This document shows positions 53,016 to 60,903 of a DNA stretch of 64,000 nucleotides, in pieces. The DNA lies in assembly GCF_036967205.1 (NCBI RefSeq), contig NZ_CP146022.1:5642001-5706000 (forward strand), given 5' to 3'. The notes beneath the pieces were generated by a model. The model saw only the letters and a list, made by a program, of their open reading frames with translations. It was not told the origin of the DNA and did not search any database. The position numbers were made by a program, and so were the translations under genes. The stretch comes from Streptomyces sp. Q6 (GTDB taxonomy: Bacteria; Actinomycetota; Actinomycetes; Streptomycetales; Streptomycetaceae). How positions within the stretch are numbered: position 1 is the first letter of the stretch; each line of letters opens with the position of its first letter.

Positions 53016-53702
53016 CTACGCGGCCCGTACTGCGAGGTGCACCACGTCGGGTACGCCTCGGACAACGGGGATCTCTTCGGTGCGGACCGCCCGGAATCCG
53101 GCATTCCGCAAGGTTCTTTCAAAATTTGCGGAGGGCTGTGCGGACCAAACGGCCAGCACGCCACCGGAGTTGAGACGAGCGGCACAGGCGGCGAGGCCCG
53201 CGGGCGAGTAGAGGTTCTCGTTGTCCTCGGTCACGGTCCAGTCCGGGCCGTTGTCGATGTCGAGGCAGAGCGCGTCATATGTCGCGGTGGTTGTGTGGAT
53301 GTGGTGCACGAGATCGGCCTCGACGATCTCGGTGCGCGGATCGGCGAGCGCCTCGGCCGAGAGGTGGGTCAGCGGACCGTCGCGATGCCAGTCGATGATC
53401 GCCGGTTCGCGCTCGACGACGGTGATCCGGCCCCAGCGCGGATCCGCCGCCGCGTGGGCGAGCGAGAAGCCGACGCCCAGGCCGCCGATGAGGACGTCGG
53501 GGTGTTCGCGATCGTCGGGCAGCGCGTCCAGGGCCGCGTCCACGAGCAGTCGCTCGGAGCGGCCGTCGGACGTGTCCATCAGGAACGTGCCGTTGGCGAT
53601 GATCTGGAGCAGGTCGTGGCGGCGCCTCAGGACGATTTCGCCGAAGGGGCCCTCACGGCGGTCCAGGACGACGGTGGTTTCTTCCGGGTACGCGGTGCTC
53701 AT
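53016..53702 (-). CDS. Spermidine/spermine synthase-like methyltransferase-fold protein
   Basis: 228 residues with the Rossmann-like polyamine synthase fold: DVLIGGLGVGFSLAHAAADP (about 92-111), TVVEREPAIIDWH (acidic end of strand 2) and TYDALCLDIDNGPDWTV. The catalytic decarboxy-SAM-binding residues of true spermidine synthase (the GG-GDG motif) are altered to GGLGVG. Polyamine substrate is therefore uncertain. Starts at ATG 53702; divergent from a TetR gene 70 bp away. Confidence 0.8.
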   Translation of the reverse strand: MSTAYPEETTVVLDRREGPFGEIVLRRRHDLLQIIANGTFLMDTSDGRSERLLVDAALDALPDDREHPDVLIGGLGVGFSLAHAAADPRWGRITVVEREPAIIDWHRDGPLTHLSAEALADPRTEIVEADLVHHIHTTTATYDALCLDIDNGPDWTVTEDNENLYSPAGLAACAARLNSGGVLAVWSAQPSANFERTLRNAGFRAVRTEEIPVVRGVPDVVHLAVRAA

Positions 53703-53772
53703 GCGGGCCAGTTTCACGTACGGGGCGGTGGGCGCGGGCGGAGGTGCGCGGACCGGCTCATAGGGTGGACAC

Positions 53773-54432
53773 ATGGAGCGCAGTCAGGAGCAGAAGTCCC
53801 GTAGACCCGCGGTCCGCGGCAGCTATGCCGTGGGGGACGAGCGGCGCGCCCGGATCCTGGACACCGCCGTCGAGCACTACGCGCGGTGGGGCTTCCACGC
53901 CTCCTCGCTGGCCCGGATCGCCAAGGACGTGGGGATCACGCAGGGCGGGCTGCTGCACCACTTCCGCTCCAAGGAGGACCTGCTCGTCTCGGTGCTGCGG
54001 CGCAGCGACGAGCAGGACGTCGAGCGGTTCTTCTCGCGGGAGCCGGCCACGCCCGTCGAGGTGTTCGAACTGCTCGTCGAGCTCGCCGCGCACAACGCCG
54101 AGCGCCCCGGCCGCACCAAGATGTTCAACGTCCTGGCCGGCGAGGCCGGTGAGCCGGGCCACCCCGCCCACGACTTCTTCGTACGCCGGTACCGCACCGT
54201 CATCGCGAAGACCGCGGCCCCGCTGCGGGCCGCCGTCGAGCGCGGCGAGCTGAGGCCGGACACCGACCCCGAGGGCGTCGCCGCCGAGCTCGCCGCTGTC
54301 ATGGACGGGCTCCAGCTCCAGTGGGCGCTCGCCCCCGACACGTACGACATGGTGGGGCGGCTCCGCTCCTATCTCGACCGTCTGCTGCGCTCCGTCACGG
54401 TCGACGGGGCCGGGCTGCCCGCGCGTCGCTGA
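53773..54432 (+). CDS. TetR-family transcriptional regulator
   Basis: 219 residues. HTH about 24-72 (RARILDTAVEHYARWGFHAS, DVGITQGGLLHHFRSKEDLL), C-terminal ligand domain of the BetI/TetR_C type. Starts ATG 53773. Divergent from the polyamine-synthase-like gene; target not defined. Confidence 0.93.
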   Translation: MERSQEQKSRRPAVRGSYAVGDERRARILDTAVEHYARWGFHASSLARIAKDVGITQGGLLHHFRSKEDLLVSVLRRSDEQDVERFFSREPATPVEVFELLVELAAHNAERPGRTKMFNVLAGEAGEPGHPAHDFFVRRYRTVIAKTAAPLRAAVERGELRPDTDPEGVAAELAAVMDGLQLQWALAPDTYDMVGRLRSYLDRLLRSVTVDGAGLPARR

Positions 54433-54561
54433 GGGCGGGTTGCGGACGTCGCCCGCTGCTGTGAGGTTGCTGTGCATCGCGCCTCACGTGTCGCCGGTCA
54501 CAGACAACGGCACCCGGTGGGGCGAAGGGTGGGGTGGATCGGCAGGAAAGGGGTGTCCCGG

Positions 54562-55350
54562 GTGGAACCGGATGTGACGGCCGACGCCGACATACGCGAG
54601 CTGCGCGACCCGCGGGGTCCGCTGCCCGCCGTTCCCGCGCAGCCCGGGGCGCCGGTCCCGGAGCGGCTGCCCCGCGGACGCCTCGCCCGGCTGCGGCCGT
54701 GGCGGCTGCTGCCCACGCCGTCCGGCACACCGTTCACCTTCACGTACGCCGTCGTCCTCGTCGGCACCTCGCTGTACATGCAGTTCGGGGACCCGGACAC
54801 GGTCTCCTCGCTGCTCCGCGCATCCAGCACCGATGTCGCCCATCTGGCCCAGTCGCCGGTGCTCGTGCTGCTGGCCAGCGCGCTGTGGATCGCGGGCGGC
54901 ATCACGTCACCGTTCGTGATCGCCTTCGTCGTCGTCCTGACCGCCCTGGAGCGGCGTATAGGAGGAGTGCGCGCGGCCGGCGTCTTCCTGCTCGGCCACG
55001 TCCTCGCGACCCTCGCCACGGAGGTCCCGGTCGGCTTCTCCGTGCTGGCGGGCCACCTTCCCGACAGCTCCCTGCACCGCCTCGACTACGGCATCAGCTT
55101 CGGTGTCGCCGCGAGCATAGGAGCGCTGGCCGGCCTGCTCACCCCGTGGCCCCGCCTCCTGGTGCTGCTCGGCTTCGGCGGAATGCTCGTCGCGGACCTG
55201 ATCGCGTTCACCGATCCGCTGAGCAACTGGGGACATCTGCTGGCCCTGGCCATCGGTGTGGCGACCTGGCCCCTGGTCCGCCGCTGGACCCGCCCCCGAC
55301 CGGCGGCGGAGACACCCCGAACCGCACGAGGCAGTGCCACAGCTGCTTGA
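54562..55350 (+). CDS. Rhomboid-like membrane protein
   Basis: 262 residues with a polar N-terminus and six hydrophobic segments (about 52-72, 95-115, 130-148, 160-190, 195-215, 220-240). The layout resembles rhomboid proteases; YGISFGVAASIGALAG may be the variant of the GxSG serine motif, and NWGHLLALAIG the catalytic-His helix. The canonical Asn/His of segment 2 is not obvious, so it may be a pseudoprotease. The start is uncertain: GTG 54562 (AAAGGGG 8 nt upstream) or GTG 54553. The 3' end overlaps the DUF3626 gene by 143 bp. Confidence 0.75.
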   Translation: MEPDVTADADIRELRDPRGPLPAVPAQPGAPVPERLPRGRLARLRPWRLLPTPSGTPFTFTYAVVLVGTSLYMQFGDPDTVSSLLRASSTDVAHLAQSPVLVLLASALWIAGGITSPFVIAFVVVLTALERRIGGVRAAGVFLLGHVLATLATEVPVGFSVLAGHLPDSSLHRLDYGISFGVAASIGALAGLLTPWPRLLVLLGFGGMLVADLIAFTDPLSNWGHLLALAIGVATWPLVRRWTRPRPAAETPRTARGSATAA

Positions 55351-56368
55351 CGTACTGCAGGACCGCGTCCTGGCCGCCGTGGGCCGACCAGCTCCGCGGT
55401 GACCTGACGACCGAGGCGGCCGCCCGTCCGACGGCCGCCGCGTCGAGGGCGCCGCCGGTCCCGAACTCGCCGGCCACCCGCGCCGCGACCGACGGCAGCG
55501 CGGGGCCGCGGAACGCGGCGAGTTCCGCGTCCCGGCCCGCCGGGCGCAGGACGAACCCGCAGTGCCACTCCACCGGCAGTCCGAGGCCGGCGAGCAGGTC
55601 GCCGCTCCGGGTGCCGCGGAAGGACGGGTCGAGGACGAGCGCCTCCGCGTCCCTGGCCAGGTCCACGTCGCCGTGCACCTGCGCCTCCACGGAGAAGTCG
55701 AGGGAGCGGCCGATGGGCCGCGGTGCGCCTTCCGGCAGCGCGCGGATCGCCGTCACCGGGTCGGCGCCCCGCACACCGAGCGACGCGCCCGTCATCGCCG
55801 CGTCCGCCACGAGAGCGGCGAGCACGGGGTGCAGCGCGTCCGCCGTGCCGATGTCGGCCGGGCCGACATGGCTGTCGCCGAAGCAGAAACTGGTCCGCTC
55901 GTTCACCTCGGGCCGCAGCCGCACATGGCACGACCCGAACCGGGGCGCGGCGCCGTCCGCGTGCCGCATGAGGTTCAACGCCCCGTACGTGGGCCGCTGC
56001 TCGGGGGCGGCGCTCCGGTAGGCCCCGCCGAACAGCCGCTCTTCCCACCCGTCGCGCGGGCCGCCCGGGTGCGCGCTGCGGCTGCCGTTCGACAGACCCG
56101 TCTCGTACTGGCCGCGGTACCGGCCGTCGGCGGCGAGCCGCTCGGCGACGGTGGCGCGGTGGCCGAGCGCGGGCACGAGGCGGTCCGGGTGGAAGTTCAG
56201 GGTCACGCGCGCGTGGGCGCGCACCGTCGCGATCAGTGCGGCCGCCTTGGCGGGCGTGACTCCGTGGCCGCGCAGCCGGGCGAGGGCGTCGGCGCGGCCC
56301 GCGCGACCGGCCGCGCGCACGTGCCGCAGGGCGGCCTGCTGCGCGGGGGTCGGCGGGGGCGGGGTCAT
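55208..56368 (-). CDS. DUF3626 family protein
   Basis: 386 residues. Family boxes: VTLNFHPDRLVPALGHRATV (about 54-73), GRYRGQYETGLSNGSRSA, ERTSFCFGDSHVGPADIGTA, RSLDFSVEAQVHGDVDLARD and LPVEWHCGFVLRPAG. DUF3626 proteins are widespread and uncharacterised; the spread of conserved His/Arg/Asp suggests an enzyme. The conserved part ends near residue 348 (LQYVKQLWHCLVRFG), and the final 38 residues are Pro/Gly/Ser-rich and lie opposite the rhomboid-like gene. Confidence 0.85.
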   Translation of the reverse strand: MTPPPPTPAQQAALRHVRAAGRAGRADALARLRGHGVTPAKAAALIATVRAHARVTLNFHPDRLVPALGHRATVAERLAADGRYRGQYETGLSNGSRSAHPGGPRDGWEERLFGGAYRSAAPEQRPTYGALNLMRHADGAAPRFGSCHVRLRPEVNERTSFCFGDSHVGPADIGTADALHPVLAALVADAAMTGASLGVRGADPVTAIRALPEGAPRPIGRSLDFSVEAQVHGDVDLARDAEALVLDPSFRGTRSGDLLAGLGLPVEWHCGFVLRPAGRDAELAAFRGPALPSVAARVAGEFGTGGALDAAAVGRAAASVVRSPRSWSAHGGQDAVLQYVKQLWHCLVRFGVSPPPVGGGSSGGPGARSPHRWPGPADVPSCSADR

Positions 56369-56454
56369 GCGCCGCAGTATCGGGGTGTGCGACCGGGCCG
56401 GGCAAAGGGATTCCGGTACGGGCCCGGCCGCTCAGGGGCGGGCGGGGCAGGTGC

Positions 56455-57123
56455 TCAGCGCGGGCCCACGTACGTCGCGTTCGTCAGGGGGGCCACCGTC
56501 CGCCAGCCCACCGCCTTGTAGAGGAGGTGGCCCTCGGGGGTGCAGGCGAGGACGGCTCGGGTGGCGCCCGTGGCGTGGGCCGCCGCGTGGAGCGTGCCCA
56601 TGATGACCCGGCCGAGGCCCTTGCGGCGGTGGTCCTCGGACGTCTCGATCTGGTCGACCACCGCGCTCGCGCCGGTCGGCACGACCTGGCCGCGCGCCGC
56701 GAAGGCGCCGTCGGCGTCGGTGATCAGGAGGCGGGTGACGGCTCCGCGGGTCCAGGAGCGCAGGTGGTAGCCGGAGGGGACCTCGGGGGCCGGTGCCGGG
56801 GTCAGCTCCGTCGTCATCAGGTAGTCGTCCGAGCCGTACGGCTCCCATTCCGGGCCGAGCCAGGGCAGCACCCGGGCCGGGTCCGCGAAGACCTTCAGGT
56901 GGGTGTTCCTGGCGCGCGTCGACTCCGTCGCCTTGCGGACGTCCTCCTCGCGCACCGCGTCGTTCGTGGCGCCGATGACGTGCCGGCCGACCTGCTGCGG
57001 CAGGCCCACGTGGATCGTGTAGCCCCAGGGCTCGACGAGCGGGGGAGTCGCCCCGCGCGAGACGACCCAGCCGTCGACCCAGTCCCGTACGTGATCCACA
57101 CGATCCACGCCCGCGTCCGCCAT
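56455..57123 (-). CDS. GNAT-family N-acetyltransferase
   Basis: 222 residues. The acetyl-CoA-binding part is in the C-terminal half: TGASAVVDQIETSEDHRRKG then GLGRVIMGTLHAAAHATGAT (about 160-185) and TPEGHLLYKAVGWRTVAPLT. The N-terminal half (DWVDGWVVSRGATPPLVEPW) is specific to a Streptomyces branch. ATG 57123 follows GGGGAG by 5-6 nt. Divergent from lon. Confidence 0.88.
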   Translation of the reverse strand: MADAGVDRVDHVRDWVDGWVVSRGATPPLVEPWGYTIHVGLPQQVGRHVIGATNDAVREEDVRKATESTRARNTHLKVFADPARVLPWLGPEWEPYGSDDYLMTTELTPAPAPEVPSGYHLRSWTRGAVTRLLITDADGAFAARGQVVPTGASAVVDQIETSEDHRRKGLGRVIMGTLHAAAHATGATRAVLACTPEGHLLYKAVGWRTVAPLTNATYVGPR

Positions 57124-57198
57124 GGCCACTCCCCGGATGTAATGGTTGCTTGTGGTGAGTGAACCTTACGTGTGCGGTGTTCCGGCGCGACAGAGGTG

Positions 57199-57215
57199 AT
57201 CGCTGACAGCGAACG
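57199..57215. promoter_or_regulatory. ClgR-like box upstream of lon
   Basis: gatcgctgacagcgaac contains a perfect TCGCT-gac-AGCGA palindrome resembling the ClgR site (GTTCGCT...GCG). ClgR is known to activate lon and clp genes in Streptomyces. It lies 75-90 bp before the lon ATG. Confidence 0.7.
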
Positions 57216-57246
57216 CGCGGTCGGGAACATTCGGAGGTGCTCAAGC

Positions 57247-57267
57247 ATTGAGTCGACATAGCTCAAC
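57247..57267. promoter_or_regulatory. HAIR element (HspR operator) upstream of lon
   Basis: ATTGAGT-N7-GCTCAAC matches the HAIR consensus CTTGAGT-N7-ACTCAAG at 11 of 14 arm positions with the exact 7-bp spacing. Streptomyces lon is a reported member of the HspR/HAIR heat-shock regulon. It lies 22 bp before the lon ATG. Confidence 0.8.
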
Positions 57268-57288
57268 TTGACTGCCTAGGGAGAGATC

Positions 57289-59709
57289 ATGGCTTCGACG
57301 TCCAACCCACTCACCCTGCCGGTGCTGCCCCTCGACGACGAGGTCGTGCTGCCCGGAATGGTGGTGCCGCTGGACCTGAACGACACCGACGTACGCGCCG
57401 CGGTGGAGGCCGCTCAGGCCGCCGCCCGCTCCAGCGGGCCCGACGGGGGAACCAAGCCGAAGGTGCTCCTTGTTCCGCGGGTCGACGGCACGTACGCGAA
57501 CACCGGTGTGCTCGGCACCGTCGAGCAGGTGGGGCGCCTCGCCGACGGCGACCCGGGCGCGCTGATCCGCGGCCGCGGCCGCGTGCGCATCGGCGCGGGC
57601 ACGACCGGGCCCGGCGCCGCTCTGTGGGTGGAGGGCGTGACCGTCGAGGAGGAGGTGCCCGAGCCGCTGCCCGGCGCGGTCACCGAACTCGTCAAGGAGT
57701 ACAAGGCGCTCGCCACGAACTGGCTGAAGAAGCGCGGAGCCTGGCAGGTCGTGGACCGCGTCCAGCAGATCGACGACGTGTCCGCCCTCGCCGACAACTC
57801 CGGCTACTCCCCGTTCCTCACGACCGCGCAGAAGGTCGAACTCCTGGAGACCGCCGACCCGGTCGCCCGCCTCAAGCTCGCCACCGCCCAGCTGCGTGAG
57901 CACCTCGCCGAGCAGGACGTCGCCGAGACCATCGCCAAGGACGTGCAGGAAGGCGTCGACAAGCAGCAGCGCGAGTTCCTGCTGCGCCGCCAGCTCGAAG
58001 CCGTACGCAAGGAACTGCGCGAGATCAACGGCGAGCAGGACGGCGAGGAGTCCGACGACTACCGGGCCCGCGTCGAGGCCGCCGACCTGCCCGAGAAGGT
58101 CCGCGAGGCGGCCCTCAAGGAGGTCGACAAGCTGGAGCGGTCCAGCGACCAGTCGCCGGAGGGCTCCTGGATCCGGACCTGGCTGGACACCGTCCTCGAA
58201 CTGCCGTGGAACGAGCGGACCGAGGACGCGTACGACATCCGCGGCGCCCGCGCCGTCCTCGACGCCGAGCACTTCGGTCTCGACGACGTCAAGGAGCGGA
58301 TCACCGAGTACCTGGCCGTGCGCAAGCGGCGCTCCGAGCGGGGGCTCGGGGTCGTCGGCGGGCGGCGCGGCGGTGCCGTGCTCGCGCTCGTCGGCCCGCC
58401 CGGAGTGGGAAAGACGAGCCTCGGTGAGTCCGTCGCCCACGCCATGGGCCGCAAGTTCGTCCGCGTCGCGCTCGGCGGCGTCCGGGACGAGGCCGAGATC
58501 CGCGGCCACCGGCGTACGTACGTGGGCGCGCTGCCGGGACGGATCGTGCGGGCCGTCAAGGAGGCCGGGTCCATGAACCCGGTCGTGCTGCTCGACGAGA
58601 TCGACAAGGTGGGATCGGACTTCCGGGGCGACCCGGCCGCCGCCCTCCTCGAAGTGCTCGACCCGGCGCAGAACCACACCTTCCGGGACCACTACCTGGA
58701 GGTGGAGCTGGACCTGAGCGACGTCGTGTTCCTGGCGACCGCGAACGTGCTCGAAGCCATCCCCGAGGCACTGCTCGACCGGATGGAGCTCGTCCGCCTC
58801 GACGGCTACACCGAGGACGAGAAGGTCGTCATCGCGCGGGACCACCTGGTGCCGCGACAGCTGGAGCGCGCCGGACTCGCCGACGGTGAGGTCGCCCTCG
58901 ACGAGGACGCGTTGCGCAAGCTCGCCGGTGAGTACACGCGGGAGGCCGGTGTCCGCAACCTGGAGCGGGCCGTCACGCGGGTGCTGCGCAAGGTCGCGGC
59001 CCAGCACGAACTCGGCGACCGGGAGCTGCCGTTCACGGTCGGCGAGGGTGACCTGCGGGCGCTCATCGGGCGGCCGCACCACGTGCCCGAGTCCGCGCAG
59101 GACCCGGCCGAGCGGCGCACGGCGGTGCCGGGTGTCGCGACCGGCCTCGCGGTCACCGGAGCCGGTGGCGACGTCCTCTTCGTCGAGGCGTCCCTCGCCG
59201 ACGCGGAGACCGGGGCGGCCGGGCTGACCCTGACCGGTCAGCTGGGTGACGTCATGAAGGAGTCGGCGCAGATCGCCCTGTCCTTCCTGCGTTCCCACGG
59301 CGCCGAACTGGAGCTGCCCGTCGCCGACCTGAAGGAGCGGGGCGTGCACATCCACTTCCCCGCGGGCGCGGTGCCGAAGGACGGGCCGAGCGCGGGCGTC
59401 ACGATGACGACCGCCCTCGCGTCGCTGCTGAGCGGACGCCTCGTCCGTACGGATGTGGCGATGACCGGTGAGGTCTCGCTGACGGGCCGGGTGCTGCCCA
59501 TCGGCGGCGTGAAGCAGAAGCTGCTCGCCGCGCACCGGGCGGGCATCACGACCGTCATCATCCCGAAGCGCAACGAGGCCGACCTGGACGATGTCCCGGC
59601 GGAGGTCCTGGAGAAGCTGGAGGTGCACCCGGTGACGGACGTCCGACAGGTTCTCGAACTGGCCCTGGCCCCGGCCGAGGTGAAGGTGGAGGTCCCCGTC
59701 GCCGCGTGA
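57289..59709 (+). CDS. lon: ATP-dependent protease Lon
   Basis: 806 residues. N-terminal substrate domain (LPVLPLDDEVVLPGMVVPLD), a coiled region (VDKQQREFLLRRQLEAVRKE), AAA+ ATPase with Walker A GPPGVGKTS (about 368) and Walker B NPVVLLDEIDKVG, then the S16 protease with catalytic Ser701 in PKDGPSAGVTMT and Lys744 in GGVKQKLLAAHRAG, spaced 43 apart as in E. coli Lon. It degrades misfolded and regulatory proteins in the cytosol. Control by HspR and ClgR is indicated by the upstream operators. Confidence 0.96.
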   Translation: MASTSNPLTLPVLPLDDEVVLPGMVVPLDLNDTDVRAAVEAAQAAARSSGPDGGTKPKVLLVPRVDGTYANTGVLGTVEQVGRLADGDPGALIRGRGRVRIGAGTTGPGAALWVEGVTVEEEVPEPLPGAVTELVKEYKALATNWLKKRGAWQVVDRVQQIDDVSALADNSGYSPFLTTAQKVELLETADPVARLKLATAQLREHLAEQDVAETIAKDVQEGVDKQQREFLLRRQLEAVRKELREINGEQDGEESDDYRARVEAADLPEKVREAALKEVDKLERSSDQSPEGSWIRTWLDTVLELPWNERTEDAYDIRGARAVLDAEHFGLDDVKERITEYLAVRKRRSERGLGVVGGRRGGAVLALVGPPGVGKTSLGESVAHAMGRKFVRVALGGVRDEAEIRGHRRTYVGALPGRIVRAVKEAGSMNPVVLLDEIDKVGSDFRGDPAAALLEVLDPAQNHTFRDHYLEVELDLSDVVFLATANVLEAIPEALLDRMELVRLDGYTEDEKVVIARDHLVPRQLERAGLADGEVALDEDALRKLAGEYTREAGVRNLERAVTRVLRKVAAQHELGDRELPFTVGEGDLRALIGRPHHVPESAQDPAERRTAVPGVATGLAVTGAGGDVLFVEASLADAETGAAGLTLTGQLGDVMKESAQIALSFLRSHGAELELPVADLKERGVHIHFPAGAVPKDGPSAGVTMTTALASLLSGRLVRTDVAMTGEVSLTGRVLPIGGVKQKLLAAHRAGITTVIIPKRNEADLDDVPAEVLEKLEVHPVTDVRQVLELALAPAEVKVEVPVAA

Positions 59710-59724
59710 GCCGCGCGCGGACCG

Positions 59725-60756
59725 TCAGGTGCCTGAGGGGCTGGAGTCGAGCCAGCCCCTCAGCGTCGCCCGCACACCCGCCTGGAAGCGGGTCTGCGCG
59801 TTCAGCATCGTCATCAGACGGGTGATGCGGCGGCGCACCGTGTGCACATGGAGGTCGAGGCGGCGGGCGATCGCCTCGTCCTTCAGGCCCGAGGCGAGCA
59901 TCGTCAGGAGCTCGCGGTCCTCGTCCGTGACCTGGTCGGGGGAGTCCGAACCGATCGGCATGGAGCGCTCCCACACCGCCTCGAACAGCGGCACCAGGGC
60001 GTGGCTGAGTAGCGAGTCGTTCACCACGAGCGCGGAGGCCGTCGGGTCCGCCGCGTCGGTCGGCGGCAGCAGCGTCACCCGCCGGTCGACGGTGAACAGC
60101 TTGGTCGGCAGGTCCTGGCCGACCCGTATCTGAACCCCTTGCGCGGCAAGGTCGTTGAGGCCGCGCGCCCGCCCGGGAAAGGTGAAGCCCTCCCGGTCCA
60201 CGACCGCCCGCACCCGTGCCCCGCGCCGCACGGGCGACGCCATGTCGAGCGGGGTCGGCATGCCGTCCGGCTGGGAGGACGCGTACGGCGGGCGGTCCAG
60301 GAGCGCCACCTCCTCGGTCGCCGACGCCAGCATCGCCGCGATGCGCTCGCTGATCGCCCGGCCGCCGCGGACCGTCTCGATGCCCATCGCCCGGACGTCC
60401 GCGGGGGTGGCGCTCAGGAGCTGCGCGGCGAGCCGGTCCACGGAACCGGTGAGCTCCTCCAACTCGGCCGACCGGTGCAGGAGTTCCGCCTGGCGGTGAT
60501 GGAGCAGATTGCGCAGGGCCGTCGCGGGCGCGACCGCGACGGGCACCGTGCCGCCGCGCGGCTGCGGCACCGTGAAACCGCGGTCGGCGAGGTGGCCGAG
60601 GACGGCGCCGGTCCGCCGGACCGAGAGCCCGACCGCCCGCGCGAGCCCCGCCCGCGAAGTGAACGCGGGCGGTGTGAGCAGGGCTTCGTACACCCTGAGC
60701 TCTTCCTCGCCGAGTCCGAGAGCCTGCCACTGCGCGTCGTGCCCACCCGATGTCAC
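59725..60756 (-). CDS. TrmB/LuxR-type HTH transcriptional regulator
   Basis: 343 residues. An N-terminal TrmB-like winged helix (LGLGEEELRVYEALLTPPAF, GLSVRRTGAVLGHLADRGFT), a sensor/PLD-like middle (SERIAAMLASATEEVALLDR) and a C-terminal LuxR HTH (LTMLASGLKDEAIARRLDLH, VHTVRRRITRLMTMLNAQTR). Starts GTG 60756, since a longer frame reads into the intergenic region. Divergent from the secreted M4 protease gene 147 bp away, so it may regulate that gene. Confidence 0.88.
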   Translation of the reverse strand: MTSGGHDAQWQALGLGEEELRVYEALLTPPAFTSRAGLARAVGLSVRRTGAVLGHLADRGFTVPQPRGGTVPVAVAPATALRNLLHHRQAELLHRSAELEELTGSVDRLAAQLLSATPADVRAMGIETVRGGRAISERIAAMLASATEEVALLDRPPYASSQPDGMPTPLDMASPVRRGARVRAVVDREGFTFPGRARGLNDLAAQGVQIRVGQDLPTKLFTVDRRVTLLPPTDAADPTASALVVNDSLLSHALVPLFEAVWERSMPIGSDSPDQVTDEDRELLTMLASGLKDEAIARRLDLHVHTVRRRITRLMTMLNAQTRFQAGVRATLRGWLDSSPSGT

Positions 60757-60903
60757 CTGGGCATTTTCCGTTGATCGATGCAGGCCACACAAGTGTGCAC
60801 GTACACAAGTAAGCACCCGGAACGCATTGTTCCCACGGGGTGCCCGGCCTTTGCATGGCCGCACCGACATCCGTTCACGCATCAGTGGCACCGGAGGGCA
60901 ACT

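Noticed and set aside
57241-59628. 795-codon minus-strand frame opposite lon
   Set aside because: A shadow of the lon coding frame; no ribosome site and no recognisable motif.
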